From the NCBI GenBank assembly GCA_021787985.1, contig JAJYLG010000031.1, positions 1 to 33,841 of the forward strand: DNA of 33,841 nt. Reading direction: 5' to 3'. Under the pieces are notes generated by a model that was not told the origin of the DNA, searched no databases, and saw only the letters and a program-made list of their open reading frames with translations. The translations under genes and the position numbers were made by a program. Positions within the stretch are counted from its first letter, which is position 1. Every line of letters starts with the position of its first letter. Below, piece by piece: positions 1-6,423 of this stretch. Origin of the DNA: Chloroflexota bacterium. GTDB lineage: Bacteria > Chloroflexota > Dehalococcoidia > DSGV01.

Positions 1-491
1 AGGTCGAGGAACGCCGAGGCGGCCTCGATGATCGGCACCACCAGGCGATCGTGCAGCTCCCAGTGGCGGGCGCGGCGGCGGGCCAGGTCCTCCAGCTCGA
101 GTCGGAGCGACGCGTCGGAGAGCGCGGCCGGGTCGAGGGCGCGCAGGCGGGCGATGTCGGCCAGCACCTCGGGCTCCCATTCGGCCCGCCACGCCTCGGC
201 CGACTCGCGCGCTCGGGCGGCGGTGCGCTGCCGCGCGTCGTCTGGTACGTGGTGGCCGGGCTGGGCGGCAGCGGAGGCGTACACGTAACCGTTGACGGCC
301 ACCAGCCGGACGTCGAGGGCGATGCCGAGGGCGGTCTGCGCATTGGTGAAGCCGACCGACATGGCCGGCAGCTCGAGCGTGGCGCAGAACGTGGAGACCG
401 GGCGCGGCCAGTGCATGCGGTCGAGCACCCACGACCGCCGCGGGTCGGGCGGCTCGAAGTCGGGGGCGAGCAGCGGCGAGGGGTGGCTCAC
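1..491 (-). CDS. PEP-utilising-enzyme-like protein, N-terminal part (runs off window)
   Basis: An open frame starts at GTG 489-491 on the minus strand and runs without a stop to the left edge, giving 163 residues of the N-terminus. It carries a WVLDRMHWPRPVS segment, then NGYVY, then a charged helical stretch with W-E-L-H-D. This pattern (hydrophobic-aspartate-R-x-H-x-P-x-P, NG-Y/F-VY, long helices) is typical of the region before the swivelling phosphohistidine domain in stand-alone PEP-utilising proteins of Chloroflexota and Actinobacteria, which are usually about 550 residues. The phosphohistidine domain itself lies outside the window, so the family call rests on the N-terminal pattern alone. 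No Shine-Dalgarno sequence is seen; a TACGAT hexamer ends 6 nt before the start, as in leaderless genes. Substrate unknown. Confidence 0.55.
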   Translation of the reverse strand, partial: MSHPSPLLAPDFEPPDPRRSWVLDRMHWPRPVSTFCATLELPAMSVGFTNAQTALGIALDVRLVAVNGYVYASAAAQPGHHVPDDARQRTAARARESAEAWRAEWEPEVLADIARLRALDPAALSDASLRLELEDLARRRARHWELHDRLVVPIIEAASAFLD

Positions 492-542
492 GCCTCTATC
501 GTAGCGGCCCCGCGCGTCCGTCCCCGGTGATAGGATCGCCGC
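492..542. promoter_or_regulatory. Divergent promoter region with two leaderless-type -10 boxes
   Basis: The 51-bp gap between two divergent GTG starts contains TAGGAT at 531-536 for the plus-strand gene and TACGAT (complement of 498-503) for the minus-strand gene. Each hexamer ends exactly 6 nt before its GTG. Neither gene has a purine-rich ribosome-binding site at normal spacing, and no -35 box is evident. A TANNNT box at this distance is the known signature of leaderless transcripts in several high-GC phyla. Confidence 0.45.
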
Positions 543-1799
543 GTGCAAGAGACGGGGACCCTCACCGTCGCGGACGTGCAAGCGGCGCGCGAGCGGCTGG
601 CCGGCTGGGCGCGGCACACTCCCGTGCTGCCGTCGTCGGCGCTCTCGCGGGTCGCGGGTGGGCCGGTCTTCCTCAAGGCCGAGGTGCTGCAGCGCACGGG
701 GTCGTTCAAGGTGCGCGGCGCGGGAAACATGCTGACCGCGCTGCCACGTGACGCGCTGCGGGGCGGGGTGATCGCGGCCAGCGCCGGCAACCATGCGCAG
801 GGCGTGGCGGTGGCCGCGGCGCGCGTCGGCGTGCCTTGCACGGTCGTGATGCCGGTGACGGCCACGCTGGCGAAGGTCGAGGCGACGCGCTCCTACGGGG
901 CGCGGGTGATCCAGGCGGGCCACAGCTACCAGGAGGCCGCCGCGCAGGCCGAGACACTGGCGGCGGAGCGCGGGCTGTTGGCCGTCCCCGCGTACGACCA
1001 TCCGCTGGTGATCGCCGGCCAGGGGACGCTTGGCCTGGAGCTCGTGGACGACCTGCCGGACGCGGAGCTGGTCGTGGTGCCGGTGGGCGGCGGCGGGCTG
1101 GCCGCAGGCATCGCGCTGGCGGTCCACGCGCGCCGGCCGCAGGCGCGGATCGTGGGGGTGCAGGCGTCAGCGGCGCCGGCGGCCGCGATTTCGTTCCGGG
1201 AGCGGTCGCGCACGCGGGTCGAGCCGGCGCAGACGATCGCCGATGGCATTGCGGTCTCGGAGCCGGGGTCGCTGACGCTGCCGATCCTGCTCGACCACTT
1301 GGACGACATCTACACCGTGGACGAGGAGACGATCACGCAGGCGATGGTCTTCCTGCTCGAGCGGTCGAAGCTGGTGACGGAGGGCGCCGGGGCGGCTGGC
1401 GCGGCGCTCCTCCTCTCGGGCCGCATCGCGCTCGACGGGCGGAAGGCGGCGGTGGTGCTGTCGGGCGGGAACGTGGACGTGAACCTGCTCGACCGCGTCG
1501 TGCAGTACGGGCTGGCCCACGCCGGCCGCTACCTGATCGTGCGCATCGCGATGGACGATCGCCCCGGGCAGCTCGCGGCCGTGCTGGGGATCATCGCCGC
1601 CGCGGGGGCGAATGTGCTGGACGTGGATCACCGCCGGACCGGGTCGCAGCTCACGTTCGGGCGGGTGGCGGTGGAGCTGCTGCTGGAGACGCGCAACGCC
1701 GAGCACGCGGCCGAGGTGGTGAAGGCGCTGGAGGAGGCGGGCTTTCCGGAGCAGCCCGGGCCGCCGCGGCTGGCGCGCTCCTTCGCGCCGGCGGACTGA
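543..1799 (+). CDS. ilvA: Threonine dehydratase (threonine ammonia-lyase) with C-terminal ACT domain
   Basis: This 418-residue protein should deaminate L-threonine to 2-oxobutanoate and ammonia, a PLP-dependent step towards isoleucine. It is a fold-type II PLP enzyme: the cofactor lysine is K56 in GSFKVRGAGN, the AGNHAQG substrate loop is at 81-87, and the PLP-phosphate loop GGGGL is at 182-186. After about residue 330 a single ACT domain begins (RYLIVRIAMDDRPGQLAAVLG), which in this family binds amino acids and gives allosteric control. Length and one-ACT architecture match the shorter ilvA/tdcB-type enzymes rather than the about 510-residue two-ACT form. The start is GTG 543 with no clear ribosome-binding site and a TAGGAT box 6 nt upstream. 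The biosynthetic or catabolic role cannot be decided from sequence alone. Confidence 0.9.
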   Translation: MQETGTLTVADVQAARERLAGWARHTPVLPSSALSRVAGGPVFLKAEVLQRTGSFKVRGAGNMLTALPRDALRGGVIAASAGNHAQGVAVAAARVGVPCTVVMPVTATLAKVEATRSYGARVIQAGHSYQEAAAQAETLAAERGLLAVPAYDHPLVIAGQGTLGLELVDDLPDAELVVVPVGGGGLAAGIALAVHARRPQARIVGVQASAAPAAAISFRERSRTRVEPAQTIADGIAVSEPGSLTLPILLDHLDDIYTVDEETITQAMVFLLERSKLVTEGAGAAGAALLLSGRIALDGRKAAVVLSGGNVDVNLLDRVVQYGLAHAGRYLIVRIAMDDRPGQLAAVLGIIAAAGANVLDVDHRRTGSQLTFGRVAVELLLETRNAEHAAEVVKALEEAGFPEQPGPPRLARSFAPAD

Positions 1800-1937
1800 C
1801 GCGTCGCCCTGCCGCGGCCGGCCCCGTGCGTTGCCTCGCCAGGCTACAAGCCCCTGTCACCCGTGGGGCCGGTCGCCCGGGGAGGTACTCAGGCCAACGC
1901 GCCTGGCTCACAGACAAGGGACGAGAGAGGCGCTTCG

Positions 1938-2246
1938 TTGGCAGTCCGCCTTCACCCGCACGCGAGGGACCGCCTCCTGGAGCGCGGTGCGACCGAAGAG
2001 GAAGTGACAAGGACCGTCCTGGAGGGCGAGACTTTCCCGGCCAAGTTTGGACGCAGCGGCTTCCGCCGGAACTTCGCCTTCGGAGACGTTTGGCGCGGGC
2101 GCCGCTACGAGACCAAGCAGGTTGAGGCCTACGCCGTCCGCGAAGGCAACGACTGGCTGGTCCCGACCCTCGCCATAACATCGCCTACCTCCGTCTCGCG
2201 GAGAAGGTCGCTCAGGTGGAGACCGTGCGCGTCAGCGAGGAGCTGA
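1938..2246 (+). pseudogene. DUF4258 protein with its C-terminus replaced by a deletion junction
   Basis: From TTG 1938 (GAGAGG at 1925-1930 is a plausible ribosome-binding site) the product reads LHPHARDRLLERGATEEEV, then EGETFPAKFGRSGFRRNF, then KQVEAYAVREGNDWLVPT. This is the body of a DUF4258 protein, a small RelE-like fold often encoded just before a DUF2283 gene. Family members end shortly after the DWLV motif. Here the frame instead runs on to 2246 through sequence that, in another frame, encodes the inside of a DUF2283 protein. The end of the first gene and the start of the second therefore seem to have been fused by a deletion near 2160-2170. The catalytic-like HARDR and KFGRxGFRRNF motifs survive, so partial activity cannot be excluded. 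An upstream in-frame ATG at 1863 is less likely. Confidence 0.6.
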
Positions 2247-2390
2247 ACGTCGACCTCGCTCCGGACGGCAAGGTCTATCTATCGGATCGAGCTGCTCAAC
2301 GCCAATGAGCAGGTGCGGGCGCTCGCCGATAGCAAGCTCATCGTCGAGAACGAGGAGACGGGAGCGACGGTTGAGGTCGGCCTGCCCTAG
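2165..2390 (+). pseudogene. DUF2283 protein remnant, 5' truncated and frameshifted
   Basis: Starting at the deletion junction, codons from 2165 read DPRHNIAYLRLAEKV followed by VRVSEELNVDLAPDGKVY, the core of a DUF2283 protein. The usual initiator and first strand are missing. After about 2276 the frame breaks: the continuation IELLNANEQVRALAD is read from 2286 in a different frame, ending with TAG 2388-2390. One 1-nt insertion or 2-nt loss near 2277-2285 explains this. DUF2283 genes normally follow DUF4258 genes, as here, and the pair is often described as toxin-antitoxin-like. Both damages make the pair non-functional as an intact module. The stop lies inside the left flanking repeat. Confidence 0.6.
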
Positions 2391-2470
2391 CCGACGGCGA
2401 TCCCCGCACGATCCACGAGGAGGTCGGCCGTCTCGGCGCTCGCTGCCCGCGGGAGGACGGACAGGATGAG
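2385..2470 (+). repeat. Left direct repeat bounding the defence island
   Basis: The segment recurs in the same orientation at 12887-12973. The first 46 bp (2385-2430 and 12887-12932) are identical. A diverged stretch of about 14-15 bp follows (one 1-nt indel), then about 26 bp that match at all but one position, ending GGACGGACAGGATGAG. The copy begins at the stop codon of the DUF2283 remnant. The two copies enclose the whole DISARM operon, with about 10.4 kb between them. Confidence 0.85.
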
Positions 2471-2472
2471 GG

Positions 2473-2572
2473 CAGGGTAGCAGTTCACCTGGTACCCGGT
2501 CGGCGGGACGTAGCCGAGTGCCCCGAGGCGGCAGCGGTGGTCGAACTGCCCGACCCACTCCAGAGCGCCGCG
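2473..2572 (-). pseudogene. IS3-type transposase C-terminal remnant
   Basis: Read on the minus strand, this stretch encodes ALEWVGQFDHRCRLGALGY followed by VPPTGYQVNCYP. The pattern A-L-x-W-V-x-x-[FY]-[DN]-x-R-R-L-x-x-x-x-G-Y-x-P-P-x-x-[FY]-E is the usual C-terminal end of IS3-family OrfB integrases after the last catalytic glutamate. Only this tail is recognisable; the upstream DDE core is absent and the substitutions indicate decay. It lies directly inside the left direct repeat, so an insertion sequence probably once sat at this edge of the island. Confidence 0.5.
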
Positions 2573-2718
2573 AGAATGAGGTGCTCGCAGCCGCGGCTGG
2601 CGCGGCGTGACCCTCACGCCCGCCGCCATCCGCCTGCGGCACGACTTGCCCCCGCCGCGACAGGCAAACTCGCGTCGCCGGCTGCCGCGTCCGCCGGCAC
2701 GAGAGGCGGCGAGCACGA

Positions 2719-2747
2719 AAGACACGGTCACGCGGGCGGCGTAAGAT
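2719..2747 (+). promoter_or_regulatory. Weak candidate promoter for the DISARM operon
   Basis: AAGACA (2719-2724) and TAAGAT (2742-2747) are separated by 17 bp and lie about 75 bp before the first methyltransferase codon. Each matches the sigma-70 consensus at four of six positions. It is the best candidate in the 430-bp region before the operon, but it is unproven. Confidence 0.25.
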
Positions 2748-2821
2748 GAGGCGAAAGCGGAGTCAGTCCTCGCCGCCCTTTGCATCAACGACAAGGGGCG
2801 ACCTGAGGCGACAGACATCAC

Positions 2822-3787
2822 GTGACGAGGCTTGGGGAACGCATGCCACCTCTGCCGACTGATGAAGCGGCCAGTGGTGAGATGGTCGCGGCATACCATA
2901 CGCGCTACGGCCAAATGGTGCAGGGGAGCGCCGAACAGGTGCTTAGGGCCGAGGCCACCACCATGTACAGGGGCAGGGTGCAATTGATCTTCACCTCGCC
3001 CCCGTTTCCCCTGAATCGCAAGAAGAAGTATGGGAATCACCGGGGGGACGCGTATGTGACGTGGTTCGCCTCCTTCGCGGAGACGTTTCGTGAGTTCCTC
3101 ACAGCTGACGGGTCGATCGTTGTGGAGCTTGGTAATGCGTGGGTGCAGGGCCGGCCGGTGATGTCGACACTGGCGCTGAAGGCGTTGCTCGCCTTTCTCG
3201 ACAGGGGCCGGCTTCACCTGTGCCAGCAGTTCATCTGCTACAACCGGGCCAGGCTGCCCACGCCGGCGCAGTGGGTGAACGTGGAGCGGATTCGGGTCAA
3301 GGATTCGTACACGCACGTGTGGTGGATGGCGCCAAGCGAGCGGCCGAAGGCGGACAACCGGCGGGTTCTGAAGCCGTACAGCGCCGCGATGCGCAGGTTA
3401 TTGCAGACCCAGAAATACAACTCGGGGAAACGCCCTTCCGAGCACGACATCGGCACAGAGTCCTTCCTAACCGATAACGGAGGAGCGATTCCATCAAACG
3501 TGCTGGAGTTCGCCAATACGAGTGCGAGCGACCCATACCAAGAATACTGCCGCAAGCACGAGCTGTCTCTTCACCCGGCTAGGATGCCGCTGGGGCTTGC
3601 TGAGTTCTTCATCAGGTTCCTCACGGAGCCAGGCGATCTTGTGCTGGATCCGTTCGCCGGAAGCAACACGACCGGCGCAGCGGCGGAGCGGTTGGCGCGG
3701 CGGTGGCTAGCGATCGAGCCGCGGGAGGACTACATCCGCGGGTCGGTCGGCCGATTTGGCGACGGCGTCACGGTCGCGTGGTTGTAG
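2822..3787 (+). CDS. Beta-class amino-methyltransferase (N4-cytosine or N6-adenine) of the DISARM operon
   Basis: This is a 321-residue site-specific DNA methyltransferase that would mark host DNA as self. The catalytic motif IV, TSPPF, is at 58-62, and the SAM-binding motif I, DPFAGSNTT, is near the C-terminus at 276-284. This order (IV before I) defines the beta class. The middle holds the ERIRVKDSYTHVWWM and NRRVLKPYS segments typical of stand-alone type II-like enzymes. TSPP[FY] is more common in N4-cytosine enzymes, but the base cannot be assigned securely. GTG 2822 is the longest start; ATG 2843, preceded by TTGGGGAA, is a good alternative. The gene lies 14 bp before the DrmE-like gene, in one operon. 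Classical DISARM types use a large adenine enzyme (type 1) or a C5-cytosine enzyme (type 2), so this one is atypical. Confidence 0.85.
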   Translation: MTRLGERMPPLPTDEAASGEMVAAYHTRYGQMVQGSAEQVLRAEATTMYRGRVQLIFTSPPFPLNRKKKYGNHRGDAYVTWFASFAETFREFLTADGSIVVELGNAWVQGRPVMSTLALKALLAFLDRGRLHLCQQFICYNRARLPTPAQWVNVERIRVKDSYTHVWWMAPSERPKADNRRVLKPYSAAMRRLLQTQKYNSGKRPSEHDIGTESFLTDNGGAIPSNVLEFANTSASDPYQEYCRKHELSLHPARMPLGLAEFFIRFLTEPGDLVLDPFAGSNTTGAAAERLARRWLAIEPREDYIRGSVGRFGDGVTVAWL

Positions 3788-3801
3788 ACGCAGAGGCACG
3801 C

Positions 3802-6414
3802 ATGCACATGGCGGGGGAGTCAGAACATCTAGTGGCACGACTGCGGAAACTGGTGGATCTGAGTCCATACCAGCCGGCTAATGGTGGCCCCGCTTGGTTG
3901 TGCGAGCTTGGGACGGCTGCTGCCAGTGACGGGGGTGCGCTCGCCCTGCTGGGGCCGAAGGGGATCGGCGTGGCCACGGAGGACAATCGACGGGTGCGGG
4001 CGATGCCGGATCCACCGGGAGTCTTGCTCGCCGGGCTTGCCGGGCGTGTACGACGAAGGAGAGAGCGAGTCGCCGTCGGCCTACCGCCTGCCGCGCGACA
4101 CTTACCGCTGCTGCTGGCGAGTTCGGCCGTCCTGTCCGACACCCTGGCCTTGCCAGCGGGGACAGCCCCCGGATTCCGCAGAGGCGTTCTAGTGATCAGC
4201 CCCGACCTGGAAATGCGCAGCCGTTACTGTGACCTCTACGTAGGGAACGTTCCGCTGGACTCGGCAAAGCCGGGAACGCGAATGAAGCCGAATGGTGAGT
4301 TGGTGCCGCTGCGGCCGGACAAGGCCAAAGCGGGCGATGGCGGCGTCTGCTTCTTCCTCCCTCTGCTGGCGCTCCCGGACCGGGTAGCCTATGCTCCGGC
4401 GCTAGTAGTCCTCGATCTGCGCTACGCCCAGTGGGTGCGGCGGGTAGCTGCGCTCGCCCAATGGGCGAGGGAGGTCGGTAAGGAGGCCGGAGTGCTCGCG
4501 CTCTACACAGTGGGCGACAGCGAGACGCTGACTGCACTCACGGATGCCGGCTTCGCTGATCTGCCGCTGGACCATGAGGCAATCGCGACCTGCACGAAGG
4601 GGATGAAGAGAGCGGCGACGCCAGTCACGGGTACCCTGGACTGGTCGCTTGCACCTGCACCGTCTTATCTCGCGCGGGAGCACGAGGTCAAGGAACTGCC
4701 GCATGGCGAGAGCTTGGACGAGGCGTTCAAGGGAATTGCCGCGCTGCTAGACGAGTACCGGGAAGTCGACAGTCTCGATGTGCGCCGCGCCCGCTGGCTG
4801 CTCGCCATCCTCACCCAGATGCCTGTGCCACTGGACTGGTATGAACGGGCGGCCAGGGATTCCGGACGTTCTACGCTGCGGCGGCTGATCGAGCGGCTCG
4901 GCATCCTCGACCGAGACGGGCGCGTGCCGGGGGCGGTGACAGGAACGCTACGAATGAACTTCGAGCGCGTCTACCGTGCACTCGAGGGCACCAATCCGCG
5001 CGCGGAGATGTTGAGAGCGGTCCTGCCGGAGGTGGCGGAAGCCAAACCGGACGACAGGGTGCTGCTGCTGGTCCGACACCGGACGATGGAGCGGGCCGTG
5101 CGGGCCTGGCTGATGCTGGACGCCTTTGCCGGGTGTGACTGGCTCACGGGCGTGGACATCGTGGCCTGTGCGGATTACGCGAGGGTGGCGGAGCGCCGGT
5201 ATGCAACGGCGATCGTCAACGGCGCGCTTCCCCGCCGGTACCGGTGGATCCTCGGTGGCGCGCTTGCAGCGCAGGTGATCTACTTAGCGTATCCGTATGA
5301 GGTGGATGGGATTGAGCGTCAGCTGCAGAGCGTCTATGGGGAGGAGGCGCGCGAGGCCCGCGCCAGGAGGCGTCATACAACCGTGACCGGCGGCGAGAAC
5401 GCGGCTGATGGAGCCGGGCAGGGCGCGGAAGCAGCCGTGCCGGAACTCATCCTGAGGCGGCCGGCGCGACCTGCTCCAGAGACCAGAGGGCGCCAGGACC
5501 AGCCGGAGCGGACGCTGCACGGGTTCAAGGGACTCGCTCAGGCGTTGGAGGAATTGAGTCGGAGCGCAAAGCCGCCGAGCTCGGCAGAGGATCTGGCCGT
5601 GTGGGAGCACGATCCCGGCGAGGATGACCCGCCTGGCGATGACGATGTTGACCTCGACGACGTGGCAGTCGCGGAGCGGGTAGAGTGTCTGCGCGCGGAC
5701 GTGGAATCGCGCCTGCACGGGAAGGGCTTGGTGTGGCTGCCAGTGGCCGGCCTGATCGAGGTGGCACGGCCGGAGACAGGGGACGACATCCCGCTGCTTC
5801 GTGCGGACGAGCTACGGGCTGGTGACGTAATTGTCTGCCTAGACGCGGATGGCCGGTCGGGGTTGTTCGAGCGGATGGTGGAGCTCGCGGCTGACCAGCC
5901 TGAGATGCGCTCCCTTGCGACCTTGCGTCGGCGCTGGCTGGATGCTATGCAAGGCCTCGTGGCGCGGTTTCAACAGGACGGTAGGGTCAATTACGCGGCG
6001 CTGCTGCGGGCGTTGCAGGCAAACGGGGCGACGATCACGAGTGAGCTGACCGTGCGGATGTGGATTCTGGGCCAGGCTATCGGCCCGGAGGATCGATCCT
6101 CGATCGTCGCCGTGGGCAAGGTGGTCGGATCTGACGCGCTAGTGCAGCACGCGCGTGAGCTAGACAAGGCCTTCCGGCGGATTCGAGGTATTCGTCAGGG
6201 GATCGGCCGGCGCTTGAGCGGAGTGATTCGCAGGACGTTCCAACACGTGGCCGCAGGTGTGGACGAACAGGCGGCCGCGCAGCTCGAGGACCGTCTCAGC
6301 CTGCCGCTGAACGAGCTGTTGGAGACCATTGATCTCGTCAGGGTAGTGAAGGTGAGCGGCGAGACGCGCCCGGTGCCACCCCAGTGGATGCGGCGGTGGC
6401 GGCCCGCCAGCTAG
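3802..6414 (+). CDS. drmE: DISARM DrmE-like protein
   Basis: This is a large protein of about 870 residues with no enzymatic motif that I can recognise. It is called DrmE from its position before drmA, its size and two segments that fit what I remember of the family. One is around 417-480 (VLLLVRHRTMERAVRAWL, then AIVNGALPRRYRWI). The other is a C-terminal block (about 740-820) with ALQANGATITSELTVRMW, GQAIGPEDRSSIVAVG and FRRIRGIRQGIGRRLS. DrmE is the signature subunit of type 2 DISARM and was reported as required for defence there. A strongly acidic linker (EHDPGEDDPPGDDDVDLDD) sits around 600-620. The frame is open from 3703, but that overlaps the methyltransferase end, so ATG 3802 (or 3808) is preferred. 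It ends 9 nt before drmA. The DrmE call rests on pattern memory and context. Confidence 0.65.
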   Translation: MHMAGESEHLVARLRKLVDLSPYQPANGGPAWLCELGTAAASDGGALALLGPKGIGVATEDNRRVRAMPDPPGVLLAGLAGRVRRRRERVAVGLPPAARHLPLLLASSAVLSDTLALPAGTAPGFRRGVLVISPDLEMRSRYCDLYVGNVPLDSAKPGTRMKPNGELVPLRPDKAKAGDGGVCFFLPLLALPDRVAYAPALVVLDLRYAQWVRRVAALAQWAREVGKEAGVLALYTVGDSETLTALTDAGFADLPLDHEAIATCTKGMKRAATPVTGTLDWSLAPAPSYLAREHEVKELPHGESLDEAFKGIAALLDEYREVDSLDVRRARWLLAILTQMPVPLDWYERAARDSGRSTLRRLIERLGILDRDGRVPGAVTGTLRMNFERVYRALEGTNPRAEMLRAVLPEVAEAKPDDRVLLLVRHRTMERAVRAWLMLDAFAGCDWLTGVDIVACADYARVAERRYATAIVNGALPRRYRWILGGALAAQVIYLAYPYEVDGIERQLQSVYGEEAREARARRRHTTVTGGENAADGAGQGAEAAVPELILRRPARPAPETRGRQDQPERTLHGFKGLAQALEELSRSAKPPSSAEDLAVWEHDPGEDDPPGDDDVDLDDVAVAERVECLRADVESRLHGKGLVWLPVAGLIEVARPETGDDIPLLRADELRAGDVIVCLDADGRSGLFERMVELAADQPEMRSLATLRRRWLDAMQGLVARFQQDGRVNYAALLRALQANGATITSELTVRMWILGQAIGPEDRSSIVAVGKVVGSDALVQHARELDKAFRRIRGIRQGIGRRLSGVIRRTFQHVAAGVDEQAAAQLEDRLSLPLNELLETIDLVRVVKVSGETRPVPPQWMRRWRPAS

Positions 6415-6423
6415 GAGGTTGTG

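Larger units (their letters stand above)
2391..2821. other. Non-coding left end of the island
   Basis: There is no intact gene here. The stretch contains most of the left direct repeat, a decayed transposase C-terminus on the minus strand (2473-2572) and a weak candidate promoter (2719-2747) before the DISARM operon. Minus-strand open frames across it continue antisense into the methyltransferase and have no other recognisable content. Confidence 0.6.

Noticed and set aside
2387-3316. A 309-codon minus-strand gene across the left repeat and the methyltransferase
   Set aside because: Most of it is antisense to the methyltransferase. Only the short transposase-like tail at 2473-2572 has recognisable content.
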